A DNA stretch of 64,000 bases, taken from NCBI GenBank assembly GCA_008508345.1, contig QNGE01002734.1, forward strand, positions 1 to 64,000. The letters run 5' to 3'. This document shows positions 31,851 through 44,345 of the stretch, one piece after another. Positions within the stretch are counted from its first letter, which is position 1. Every line of letters begins with the position of its first letter. A model generated the notes under the pieces. That model saw only the letters and a list, made by a program, of their open reading frames with translations, did no database searches and was not told the origin of the DNA. The DNA is from Paragonimus westermani. Its lineage: Eukaryota > Platyhelminthes > Trematoda > Plagiorchiida > Troglotrematidae. The position numbers and the translations under genes were made by a program.

Positions 31851-33724
31851 GTGTCACGTTTCGAATGGCCCGTTCTTTGCTACTTTTCACGCCGTTGACT
31901 TGAGCAGTTCAGTTGTTTATATCCGGCATGCGCTCGTACAGCCTCTTGTAACCATTACATCTTACAGATAAGTTCGCTGTGGCAACTGCTAGCCGTTTTT
32001 AGTTGGTTGATGCCGACTGACCAGAGTTCTGCTTGCAGCTCCGTTTGCGTGTGATATGACTGGTTGAACGTCCCCCAAATAGGAAACCTCTCCATCCAGA
32101 TTTCATTAAAACCCGGAGAGATACTGCTCTGTTGAACACTGCCCACTTTTGCTGACGTAACCAACAGATACCTTCAGCTTCAAAATGTGTGCCGTTCTGA
32201 GTACAGATTTATTCGCCTCTCTTTGTAATGAGTGCTTAAGATTATAGGACAGATAACGATCTGCGGGGAAGTATGTCGATTAGATTTGGTTAAGAATGTA
32301 ATACGTCAGTTTTCCTGGCTGGTTAACTTCCTTTCGCATAACCCGTATTAGATCAGATTACTGGGGTAATCCTGAATACCGAATGACATCCACAACTTTG
32401 TGTGCGGTTGGTTACCAAATAGTGGACGGCTTTTACGACCTCGCTGAATGGCACTAGCAGCCTGTAGTCCGCATACTCAAGCGAGCCACTTATGTGCAAA
32501 TTTTAAGTGGTTAGTTCAGACATTCATCCATCAGATGACGTGATCATGGTTACCCTCTCTAGAGAAGTAAATGTGGAAATTGTTGGAAGTCAAAATGCGC
32601 TTCAACTGACCCCCCAGTAGCTCCTTGCCGTAACTCCGTGTGACAAAGGGCTTGTCGATTTTATTCTGATGACCCATTTAAAGAGTACAAATTGTCCAGT
32701 TCACCTTCCTCAGCCTTTGAGTTCAGCGCACAAGCCCACAGAACCGTTGCTGTCTGACAACCGCTGCCTTCTCTATCATTGTGAATAGGGGCTTCTTACG
32801 AGCCGTCTTGACAATGTTAACAAATACCCGGTCGGCCTTTCTACCAGGTAGTTTGCCACACACCAGACCGATCCGATCGCATTCTGTCGGCTCGTGTTTG
32901 CCTCTCAATCGCCCGTGCTTTCGGCTGTCGAATAACTGGACCCTCGCTGGCCCATTACGGCCAAGCGCCGTGTCTGTGAACAAAAACAAACTGAGGTTTG
33001 TTTCTTGTACTTGATCATACTGTTTATCCTAATAGTAACATGTTTCCAGAGAATTGGTTTTGTTCTGATATTCGGGGTCGTTGGCTGTACGTGCGTCACT
33101 TAACTTGTATTGGAAAAACTCAGAGTGAATCATTTATCGCGGCCACTTCACTCACTTCTTCGGAGGTTAATTTTTCTAAACTCATTTGCATTTACCGCGA
33201 TTTCGGTGATTGGTGCAATGGTCAAATATCTGAGTTACTACAAGAACACATCCGCAGATCGTGGATTCGCGTTCACGGTTTGCGTACTGATGAGGCCAGT
33301 CAAGGTTGAGACAAGTGACAACAACTTCGCCGACACACACTGAGACTAACGGCATGCAGTTCACCATATGTTTGAAGAAGCCTCAGATCTACACTTTGGA
33401 AAGGAAAACCACTGGAACTTCTAAATTGTGAACGAGGAAGTGAAGACCGAGTTAGTCAGCTTTGTGATGCTATCCCGTAAAAGTCAAATTGGATGAGACA
33501 AACTTGCAACCACAGTGTGAACAACATTTTGAAAAGAAGGCCGTTAGAGTTAGAAAGAAAATCCTCGAAGTAAAAAGAGAACAGAACCGTGTTTAGTTTA
33601 GTTTAGGCCATCGCGAAAATTTGTCTATTTATTAGAATAAACAGTTCCATTCAGAATATACTTTTAGAGTAACATGATGAAATAACACTTCAATTTATCA
33701 TCCACAAAACTATCCAGGACAAAC

Positions 33725-34315
33725 TTATGTCTGAGCTATTGAAAACGTTATTATATAGAAAATGAAGCCGTGCGTTTCAGAGAAACCAAAGTGTATGAGG
33801 TTGGTGTGGGAAGGATTTATGTTTGAAGTGTAATTGACGGTCCGCAAATTTAAACCAGTATTGTGGCTTACTACCAAAATCATTAGACTCACTGTTATGC
33901 TCTTGAATACTATATGTGGTTGGTAAGCGTTGTCTGTGCACACTGCCATTGTTATGACAGTCATTCCGATAAATAATAACGTACACAGGCAATGAGAGTG
34001 GCAGAATAAGCTCGTGATTAGAAAAAATAGAAACTTTCCTAATATTTGCGGATAGTGGCGCCATTCTTAAGGGTGTGGATGAATGTGTCTGTGGTCGATG
34101 AGTTTGCAACCAATCTGAACATGGTTCGAGTATTAGGTCGAGTGTGGGACACAGACGACCATGACACTTACACAACAGTGGTGGTTCGTGTAGGGTCGGA
34201 GTAAATTTATCTCGGCGCCTTGATAGTACGTGAAACCTTCTTCTTTGAAATGACACCTGATACAACTGTGTGTTTCAAGGGCGGTTGATAAGACGAAACA
34301 AACTGTTAGCATCAC
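33725..34315 (-). other. Cluster of longer minus-strand frames, unassigned
   Basis: Three overlapping minus-strand frames (162, 79 and 60 codons). The shortest (34133-34315) starts with a hydrophobic, signal-like segment (MLTVCFVLST) followed by a Cys-x-x-Cys pair. The 162-codon frame has five Cys and no recognisable domain. No firm splice sites were seen, so a real exon is possible but unsupported. Confidence 0.2.
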
Positions 34316-35119
34316 AAAAATTGTGACCTTGCTGTCTTGATTATTTGTGTAAGAAGCAACTTGAGAAGTGTGACATCGTCAGAACAATTTAATACTGTTT
34401 GAAATACAAGGCAAGGTGGAAAATGCAGTGTTCGTCGGATGTGATGTATATGGAATCAATTTCATCTTAACTCAATCATGCACTGCACGTTGGATATTCC
34501 AAACGTTTTATACAGACGAATTTCAGCCTTAGGCACATATCATAAATGTAGCTGCTGCATGTATCACTCAAGGTTAAAGATTTTGAATAGCTGGAAAACT
34601 CGAACTTGAATTGTGACGCCCAAATAGGCAGCAAGTGAATGTTATGTATGGGACAAGAAATTGGATTTGTGGATGCATTTCAGAAGTTAAGATGTCAGAG
34701 TGTGTCACTGTCTTTTCTCACTGGTGTCACCAGAGTCAAAAACCGTAGATCGATCGCAACAGTAGAGGACAAGGAACCTGGCAAACTTGGCGAAAGATGT
34801 AACGTATGGGTGGCAATTAATTTTGGTTTATATGTAGATCAGAAGCCAACCGCAGCTCACCGTAACTCTCTCATTCCCATAAACTTTCGGGTCCGCCCTT
34901 TTCAAAGGGGAGTACTAAACTCGAATTTTGCTCTCATCACGAATCAGAATACCGTTCAGTAATTTAAAAATTTCCTTGATTTCAACTAGCAGGATATCTT
35001 AGTCGAAGAGTGATCGATTGGGGTTAACGGGGCAGTTACTGTGTCTCCACTGCAGGCGATCGAGCAGCCTGATCACTATTACAAGCGAAAGTGGGTGAAC
35101 GTTCATGTGTGATAACCCA

Positions 35120-35325
35120 GTCGAGCCTAATGTGAGGTTAACATGGTCACCTCATGAAAGCGTGGCTGGAGTTCATATCCCGGCAGTGGCAAAGATATGC
35201 ACTACTGACGAGATCTGATGCGGGCGAAATTGGAGTCTAGTGGTTGTTTTCGAAAGGGGCCGACCGGAAAGTCTATAAGTATGCGGCAGCCCCGGTTAAT
35301 TTTCGGTGATGTTTAATTTGCAAGG
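35120..35325 (+). mobile_element. Hammerhead-type SINE copy with well-preserved ribozyme
   Basis: An A-box-like part ('ggttaacatggtcacctcatg'; here 'gttaacatggtcacctcatg') is followed by a B-box-like 'gagttcatatcccgg' at about 35169, then a hammerhead at 35199-35243, and the 3' domain ('cgaaaggggccgaccggaaa', 'gtctataagtatgc', 'ggtgatgtt'). A pol III-type promoter joined to a hammerhead is the architecture of the schistosome alpha SINE-like family; it acts as a self-cleaving RNA that spreads using another element's reverse transcriptase. Exact ends and target duplication are not resolved. Confidence 0.72.
35199..35243 (+). ncRNA. Hammerhead ribozyme (type I-like, minimal stem III)
   Basis: The sequence shows CACTA (35200-35204), CTGACGA (35205-35211), a stem II of GATC/GGGC (one mismatch, one wobble) with a six-base loop, GAAA (35226-35229), a minimal stem III (T30/G35 wobble plus A29/T36) with a four-base loop, GTC (35235-35237) as cleavage site, and TAGTG (35238-35242) pairing perfectly with CACTA to form stem I. 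Residues of the two conserved core boxes (CUGANGA and GAAA) are intact. The small stem III with four-base loop is as in schistosome hammerheads. Cleavage is predicted after 35237; activity may be weak because of the stem II mismatch. Confidence 0.75.
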
Positions 35326-35329
35326 AGGA

Positions 35330-38165
35330 TGTGACTTGGAAGGTTTTTGTCCAATCCTGATGTAGTATCTCGAATAAACGTTCAGATTGGTCACTTACTA
35401 GGTCGTCTGTTTTGTCGAGATTCAATTAGGTAGTAAATCGAATGATGTTTCACTACTCTACATTATATGCACGTGTCGCAAACGAATGTAAACAAATCAG
35501 ACCAGTACTGCCGGGTTGTTGACTCAGATGCGGCTTTGCTGAGAGTATAGATGTCAATCGGCACACCTAGACATATGAATGCGCTCCGTGCTTGTTACTT
35601 TCCGTTCACTTTCACAGCGAGGAGATGAAATTCTGGGCACTGGCTTACATTCGCATTTGCTTACACGTGCATTTCAAGTCTTTTAGCGGAGTTGCATTCA
35701 ATACATTTTCTGGCTTGTTGGTCCCGTATCCTTAAGCTGGGCTAACTCTTGGTTATGTAAGAAGATATTTGTATTGAAAAACTTGGTCAGACAGTGTAGT
35801 ACACAAAACTAACATGACGGATTAATCAGGCTGGTTAATAATCAAACCATTGCCGAACTCGTCACTGTTAACATTAAGACAATGCTTCAGTAACTAACTG
35901 GCCGCAACTTTGTAATTAGCTTAACACGTTGCATTGTCAATGTCAGAGAATGCTTGGATGGGTATCACTCAGTTCGTGATTTGCATTGCATACATTAGGT
36001 TTTATTCATATCTATCGTGAATCTTCATGGGTTAGACCGCATATACGTATGTCGGAGTTGCAGCACTCATGTTAATACTCAGGTTCACCGTATCGCCTAA
36101 ATCAGATATTGTTGCTAGTGATATGTGTACTACACTAGAGATCGAATAGTTACTGATGAATTATTCCCTTCTCCCACTAATGCTGTCACTAGTGTTGTCG
36201 ATTGTATTAAGCTCTGTCAGTGTCATTAACACGGATATCGTCGTCATACAAGAGCTCAAGGGAGCATCGGCGGAGGCTTTGTTGTTCGTAATCTACAGTA
36301 TAACTAGAGTTGATGTTTTCCGTGTTAACGCAAAGAAACAACTGTGACACACATTGCGTTCACTGTAACCGTACCACTTCTGATTATCAGAATCACTATG
36401 ATAAGTAATGCCTGTATTGGTAACATAAATCAAGTATGCGTTACCTGCTAGAAACACCCCTTTGCTCAGAAATGAAAAGCCATGGACCTTGTGGTTGCCT
36501 ACTTGTCTTTGTTCTCGGAGCTATTTGGATGCCAGCTTTGTCTTAATAAATCATACGTTTACCTAACCATTTTTGTAGTGAGAGTTCATATTCCCTCCAA
36601 ATTTTCACACCATAGTTAGGTGTGAGGATGTTAAGGTTTATTACACATGACACATGCGATGTTCCTAGGTCGGAACTACTGAGTACTATAGACTTGTTAA
36701 TTCTGCATTCACCGTCCAGCTGTTGATATGCATCACGCCTATTACAAAACAGAGGTGGCAGCTCATCCAGATGTTTTACGACAAGGTAAATGACTGCCAG
36801 TGCAGATGAATATTAATTACTTATCTGCTATGCATAATGGTCAACTCTATAATAGGCACAACTTACGGCTGCGTTTTGCAGGTTAGAGTAGGACTTGCAC
36901 AATTAACGATGAAAAGTTCCCCGTTTACAGTAAGCTCAAAACTGTTACACAGTATGATTCCCCAATGATGTGCACATTAGTGTCAACAAACGTGTTTTTA
37001 AATCGGGACAAACCAAATGTGACCGGAACTTTAAATATTCCGTCGACATTGCACCAAATCTAGTGATGGATTCGTGCTAAGCTGACATCTACTCGCAATA
37101 TTAACGTATTCTAGTTAACACAGTGTTCATTACTAGATGTGACCTGCTAGTTATATCAGTCAGCGGTAGCTGTTCTACTTCAGCCTTTCTTGTGCACACG
37201 TTGTCGATGTGCATAACCTGTTTGCAGTTGAAAAATGTTGATGAACATGATGTGTTGATTGAAAACTTCCAGATAGACTGCTAGATCAGTTTTCCAATGC
37301 GTGTCCACGATTACCCGTAGAAAAGATACCTCGCTCAATCATCCGTGCCCATTGTTTTGAGTACACGAATTCAAAGCGTCATGCGTCCAAGTTTATGGAT
37401 TTCGTCAACGCCACTCTGTATGTTGGTGTGCAAAATCGAGACAGTTTGACACAAAATTACGGAAGAGACGTAGGAGAGTACGTCGTTTCGAAGTCACTAC
37501 TGTCAAAATGGCCGCAAGTATGGAACTTAAAGAACAACGTTGCCAACAATCGTCTACACTGTTTCTCTGAAGGTACGTTTTGGCTGGTGGTGTATTTGTT
37601 CCAGTTGTTAAACCATTGACATTCAAGATGTGACCAGTTCTGTGATGTTCACCAGTAACAAAATTCTGCTACTGTTACAATAAACGGAGCGTCACAAACC
37701 TTCACTAACTACCTTTGTTCGCATATTGCTATAAAGACAACCGTTCGGGTGACTTGTGTTGGAGATTATCGTAACTATTAATTATTCTCAAATGTTTTTA
37801 ACAAGATCGTGTTGACCACTTCCCCGCTGGTCAACTCATCACCATAAAAGTTTAGCTGCAGTGGCTGGTCATTGGCGATCCACTTATCTGCCTCTCTCTT
37901 GGGAAAGATCAAAATCCTGTTTGTATCAGTTTGAATTCTTCCAGAAGGTTTTTGGTTGATGATTTCATGCAACAGGAATCTCAAGCCATGCATTTTGATT
38001 TCAACGAGTTAAATCAGAGCAGGTTCTGTGTGGGATATTCCAATTAATTAGTTTACGTTGGTCAGTCGAAAAAAGCGCAGCCCAACAAAGTTCTTAAGTC
38101 ACAGAGACTGAAGCTATAATTCGTTGGAGTAGAGCATAAAAGTTTACTCGACTACTTGGTAACTA
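35330..38165. other. No assignable gene
   Basis: Short frames only. The plus-strand frame at 36156-36347 begins with a hydrophobic run, and the frame at 37395-37619 is uninterrupted for 74 codons. Neither resembles a known domain. Confidence 0.4.
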
Positions 38166-38169
38166 CCAG

Positions 38170-38335
38170 GAACAGTTCGCCTCCAGTATTAGTTACATTT
38201 CTGCAAAAGAAAGACGGAAAAGAGAACCACTCGGTAGTAACCGTATTGAATTACCACAGATGCACCGTTTTATGACGCTACCTAATATCGCTTCAGCCTC
38301 CAGACTCGACATAACTACCGATCGTCGACGGATAT
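38170..38335 (+). pseudogene. Ty3/gypsy reverse transcriptase scrap
   Basis: A plus-strand frame from about 38178 reads SPPVLVTFLQKKDGKENHS, then VVTVLNYHRCTVL and a stop. This resembles the gypsy RT fingers block 'Ser-Pro-x-Val-x-Val-x-Lys-Lys-Asp-Gly ... Asp-Tyr-Arg-x-Leu-Asn ... Thr'. A following frame has an Asp-Ala near the place of the expected 'Asp-x-Tyr-Pro-x-Pro'. No other gypsy domain is adjacent. The similarity is limited to about 35 residues. Confidence 0.42.
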
Positions 38336-38344
38336 CCGTCAGTT

Positions 38345-41300
38345 GTTAAATTAGGTTTGCACCTCCGTTGTTGTAAACTAGTTCTAGTGGCAACATTGAT
38401 CTACCCAGCAACTAGGGAATATATCAAGAATTCTGTCGGCGCTTCCAACCTGAGTATCTTAGCTGCAACACAAAAATTTGTATGAGAAATTTGTAATATT
38501 CCACAGGAACTGGAATTTTACAGAACTGGTCAACTTGAGTCGTGTCACTGTGGTCGAAACAAATTTTATAACATCGAATTTCCTTCTTTAAATTTGTGCT
38601 GGTTATTTCAGAATTCGTTTGAAGATAGTCACCAGTGAATAACATCTACATATAAGCAACCTTGTTATAAAATTTGGTGGTAGATATGCTGTCTGAAAAT
38701 TGGCCGAAACCTGACGAAACTATCTGTGTAGAAGTCAGAGTTTAATGTTTTAACTGAAACCGTTGGTTCTCTATCTGATATGTTGAACGTGGAAATCTTG
38801 AGATCACGATGAAGCAAAGGTTGGACCAGAGACCGTTCGCATTGTATGAAAAAACTTCAGGAGTGTGAATGCATATAAAAAAGTAACGTTTTCGTTAACA
38901 TAACTGTGTTTAGCTGGAGTGAGCAGCGCATCCAAATTGGACATACTTGTGATACTGGAGTCCAAAAGTCGCGGCGAGTTTCGGTTAAATCTGATTGAAG
39001 GTGCATATGTCAATTACACATTGACCATTAAGACCTATATCATCTACTTAAGACTTATGGTTGGGTCCATTACAAAGGATGATCTATCCTTAAGCCTAAC
39101 AGTAAAATCTCAGTTAAAAAACGGCACCAGAGAACATTTATCTATACGCCTTGAGTTATTTCATTTCTCACTCTTAAGGTAAACTTTGCATGACGCGCAA
39201 CAGACAAAGTGACTGCTGCAGCCAACCTGTTGGGCAGGGGTCTGTGAATGTAAGTAGTCCAGCGACTGGACTCTGAGTGCACATAATTGTTTATCAACTG
39301 TACTAAAAGTTTTTGGGTTGGTGCCGGGTTAACGGTTCTTTCGTGAATTATTTATCTCAGACCCAACCGGTCAGTTGTGAATTTTTAGTGATGAAGTTTT
39401 AAACATTTAGCGTAAGAGAAACTTCATCCTAAGAGTATTTACATGAAACTCAGATCGTCTTAAGGAAACACGTGAGATAAGCCTATAGGCCACATCAAGG
39501 AAGAACAGAATTTTGGAAACATTGGCAATGTTACAGAAGAATGTTGAAGTGTAGCCCAGACACAGGGTTGCGGCTCACAATTTCCGATGTCTAACCTACG
39601 CTACGCAAATTTTGGCAGAATCACTCTTAAATCTGTCTATGCCAAACATGTTGACAAATTTCGTTAAACAATGGCAAAAGTTCATTGAAATGTGGTTGAA
39701 ATATACTTTACGTTGTCAAAAATCACGTTCTTTCACAGGAAACTGCAAAGTTTATTTGGCCTTTAAGTTGATTTCAGTTTGGCTGCTGAAAATTGCTCAT
39801 ATAAAACACCAGAATATTTGAAGAAAAATTAGCTTTCTTGCTTACTGGATACGGTCGTTGTGAATTTGAAGGGGGTGAATTCGATTAATGAAATGAAATG
39901 AGCAGCCTTCTAAACATAATGTGGACGCTCTCTTTAGATAAAATGCTTGATAAACTATGATAGGGTGCAGGTTTAAGACTCCAATTATCAGGTTTCACCA
40001 TGTTCATCACCATTTTTAACCCAGAGCACATTATTCAGTCAAAGATACCAATTCAGTTCAATAGTGTGACATTTCCGAAAATTTTGTTTATTGTGTCAAG
40101 ACAGCGCGCTGAAGCGTACCGCTGTTCCAGAATTCTCTTGGAATAAACAAAATCGTCAGTTTTGTACCTCACTTTGTACTACCTACTATAAGTGCCAATT
40201 TGGAACAATGTTTGAAAGAAACCGGTGGAAATGCGGAAATGACCACATTCACACAATTATTTGCTTGTTAAGGAACACCTGAACAGATTTGTCTTTAACA
40301 CATGCAAACTCCATGGAAATCAATTAGTGCCCGAGGAGGATAGAAGAAAAATTGGTTAAAACACAACTCATCGGAGATTGCTTGTCTTCTGCGTCGTGCA
40401 TTCAGTGGCAACCTATTCGACCTCAGCTGGATCGTGTTACTATATACACCACGGACAAACAAAAGTTGTTCTGTACACAACTGAAATCTAATTGACCTCA
40501 GAGTTTGAGTTCATTGCACTGGTGACTCGTTTGATAAGCCTCTGCTGACTGTTTGGCTAATGGTGGGTTTTTCGCAGAATAGTTGGAAACGACATGGCTG
40601 GCCTTTCAGAGTTCTTCAAGTGAGACCAACAGTATGTTGGGGGCAAAAGACAAAATGAACACTGAGGCAAACTGACCGAAAAGAAATCATTGAACGACTA
40701 AAGCTACTCTGAACCACAGCTGCGAATGGGGTCATTTTCAAACCGCTGAGGACTTGGGATTGATACACACTTTGGGAGGTATTATCTGTTTCCGAACTAA
40801 CACAACTCACAGGTTTCCTACACAATGCAACAAACGCTTACCTAAGAAAAATGAACCCTCATCCACGTGCATGTTGACGACAACAAGCGTCACAGCATCA
40901 TAAGAGCCGCTGGCGCAAACCACTACAATCCTTCCTTACCAAGTCGTCCACCAAACAACTAAGCCTTTCCCAACTACAGATTGTAGATATTTTAACAGGT
41001 CGTTGGCGAATAATCAAGCCATCTCGACTTAGATCTACGTTGCATGTAGACTGCCACCATTTCTCGCTTCGATGATTACTGACCGCTCCGTTTATCAATC
41101 CACTTGTTTCGCCCAAATATGTTATCGACTTACTGTAGGCTTCAGTTACTTATCTTCAAGCCACAACGTGCCCATCTCTCCACTTCATTCCAAGGCTACA
41201 TAGAGTGTAAACAGGCGTTTTTAATCTGCACAGGTGGAATGTACGTTATTTCAAAAGATCATCATTGACGTAGAAGGAATAATTATGTAAATTATGAATA

Positions 41301-44180
41301 GCATGTGGGAACTCATTTTGCCAAAGTTCATTTGAATCATACTCTTTTCGAAGTTTTGGAACTGAGGAAAAAGGTAGAATTAAATTTGTGCAGTTTAAGA
41401 GTTTAAGAAGATTTGGTGCACTCAAAAATTTTGACGCAGTAATTAGCAGGCCCAATCGCCTCAGCCGTGGTCGGTGATAATCGATTATTGTACTTGAACT
41501 GAATTATGTCTCAAAATTCAGAGTAAACGATTGTTCAATGCAAAGTAGTAATATGACGTCATTGAGCTAGTTCATTTTATATAGGTGTATTTTGGTAATC
41601 CGGCAATGATGCGACACAGATCCGTGCAATACTAAGAGACTGTTTCCTCAAACATACTGTTTAAATAAACTGTTGTTTGCGAGATCGGTTTGTTCAACAC
41701 GTGTGCTAGCTTGAATTTAGACGTTGGTTTGCACACGAAAATGTATAACTTTCATGACTTGTTTTGAACTCGGTGTGGCGGGGGGAATTGCTGTTAAATA
41801 TGGCAACCATTCAAAATTCAACGGTATTCGCAGGCTATAAGGAAGCTCAAGGAGGTCGGCTCTGGAACGGAAGCCGATACCTTAATGCATTAGGTAGCCA
41901 ATAGTGGTTTGTCGATTAGAGTGCTGCCCATAACTAAATTAAGCGACGCGGTAACACGTACTACCGCTACACGGAGCTCAAGTTTGTCAGGCACGGGCGA
42001 CCGATTGAACGAGTCCTGACCGCTTACCACAAGTCGCACACAAACCAGTGCCAGCAACGATTCCCTCAGTACTAATGGAATACTACCTGGGTAACAGGCA
42101 GATGCCACATTATGACACGATGTTCAGCTGGTAAAAACCGGGAGCTGTTCCTACTTTAGGGGCGGTGAACATGGGAGCACACTTGCTCCACACGACGTTG
42201 AAAAGTAATGAATTAAATACCTTCTTCTTTCTCTATTTAAGTGGGCTGTTAGGAATAATAAACAGATTAATAATAATAATACACGTCAAAATTTTCGACA
42301 AGGAGTTTATCCTAACAATTGGAGAGTAAATGGTGTACGCAGTTGGTAAGAAAGCACTGTCTTCATCACTCAGGCTGAAGAAGGTGCAAAAAATGACCCA
42401 CTTTGGATAGTAGTAAAAAACAATCGCTCTTGTTCCGGTGGGGTTGGTTGTATTGGTCAAATGTCTAGGTAGCTTTTGGAATGAATCTAGGAACCCCCTT
42501 CAATGTGGTCGGGACACGAGGAAACACAACTGGTCAGCAGTATCACACTCATTCCTCTGGTAGAAAGTGAGCATCAGATGAATACTGAACAAGTCTTCAA
42601 GATGGTCTATAGTCTGTCAAGCAACCCATCAGATGTCTTTTGAAATAAACCACTGTACACTGCCGAGACCATCGAAGTCAAACTGTTTGATCCGGTATTA
42701 TGTCATCATAAGTGGTTTGTTTAGGCCGTGCACCTAATATGATCAAAAATCCAACAGACCGATGACGAACGTGAGTGGTCAGACCAATGAAGCAATGAAC
42801 CTGTCGCTAATTCACTGATCAGTGACCTAGTTCCTGCGTCACAAGATCGATGGATATGTCGGTCCGACTCTACAAACTTTTTATCTAATTGTACAGTTTT
42901 GGAGATCAGTTATCGAAAAAATATTTTCGCCTATTCGCTGTTATCGTCATTATCGCCATAATTAAAATGTTCACCAACTAGGACGTGGAAGTTTCAATGG
43001 GCACCATGTTTTAAACCGATATATATATAGATTTTGCAGCGGGAAAACGAAAAAACTAGGTGCGTGTTCAAAATTGACAATATGGGGGGGATAATACAAT
43101 AGGTATACTCGGAGATCTTGGCTGTTTATGGTTGTAAAATGAACAGTGCGTGGTGAATATGTCATGCATATCACCCAATTATTAAAAGGTCATGGAGGTC
43201 CCGAAGTGTTAACACTAGATAGAAGCAACGTACTGGGCCACGTCTACGTCAGTCCTAAATCCGGCCGGTATATTTGTGGTTAGTACCACAGCATAACAGT
43301 TGTTGTTGATGCAATCAGTTTTAATTTATGACATTGATCAAGGTTACCCTTCACCATGCCGATTTTCTAACGAACAGCCTAATCCAACAAGTGTGTTGTT
43401 GTTACGGTGTTACAAACCTATCACACCTAAATACCCTTTTTATGCCGGTGATATTAGTTCTTGAAATGTGATTAGTATGCAATGTTTGACCTTGCAGACA
43501 TTATCAGATTGGAAGGCTATTTAGGGAGTGATTCATTCAGTTACACAGGGTTTAAAATAACAGCTTTTTGTTGATGTCCTTTTAATAAGCCTTGATTATT
43601 ATCACCTTACTTGGTTTAGGCATGTAGGTTTTACACATTCAAACATCAGTTATATTAGAATTCCGTCTTCCGTGTGTCTGAAGCAAAATCTAGGTCAACC
43701 GTGTGATTCACTTTCGATAGTTAAGCCGTGGACGACCACGCTTCCAAATTACAGGCAAGTCCATTTGCATATCTAGGTCATCGAGAAAACAAGAAAATTA
43801 GTAAGTCTTGAGGATGAAAAGAGATCAGACGAACATCTTTCTCTAGAAAAAATTGTCCAGGGTTAGCAGAGGTCAGTAAGGAATAAACTGATCATTTTTT
43901 ATTGTGACGTAAGATTGATCTGGAGTTCCATGTACGTATACATTTGCAATGAAAAATGGATAGCGTTTACCATCCTAACACCGCACTGTCAGAAAACAGT
44001 TAAGAGGTCAAATAATCAGTTTCATAATTCCGTACATTCGAGAGCCTGTGTAGGAAATGCCCAGTCATCTGCACCGTGATCTGTCTGTGCACAATTCCGA
44101 TACACCACAAAATTTAATCGCCGTGGTGGTTGTGACCAGAAGTTTAGATCAGATATGTCGGTGGCGCACAACGTAAGTTC
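38345..44180. other. No assignable gene
   Basis: Both strands hold only frames of 60-87 codons (for example 38919-39182, 39612-39821 plus; 40898-41116, 41890-42108 minus) with no family motif. A short AAT/TAA-type triplet run lies near 42266-42280. Confidence 0.4.
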
Positions 44181-44183
44181 GAT

Positions 44184-44345
44184 TATATGGTGGTCAAAAT
44201 GGTTGCCTTACGAGATCGTTAATAACAGTTGGAATCTCGGTGGTATTGGAGATATGCTCGACTGATGAGGAATCGAAGGAGCGACACTCATGCCTAACGC
44301 TTGTTTTAGGGGAGGGGTGTTTCGGTTGATAGTTCCACTCCAACG
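44184..44345 (+). mobile_element. Decayed hammerhead-type SINE copy
   Basis: 'tatggtggtcaaaatggttg' and 'ccttacgagatcg' match the A-box region, 'gttggaatctcgg' the B-box, and 'gatatgctcgactgatgagg' the ribozyme 5' part with CTGATGAG at 44262-44269. 'gcgac.actcatg.cctaacgcttg' corresponds to the GAAAC-to-stem I part, with the GAAA box lost. Not expected to cleave. Confidence 0.55.

Noticed and set aside
31955..32164. Minus-strand 69-codon frame as an upstream DEG/ENaC exon
   Set aside because: It lacks the first membrane helix motif and any Cys-rich extracellular pattern of the family, and splice sites are not convincing.
39325..39360. 'ggttaacggttctttcgtg' as a possible spliced-leader RNA gene
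   Set aside because: Only the first dozen or so bases resemble a trematode spliced leader; no donor site, Sm-type site or stem-loops follow.
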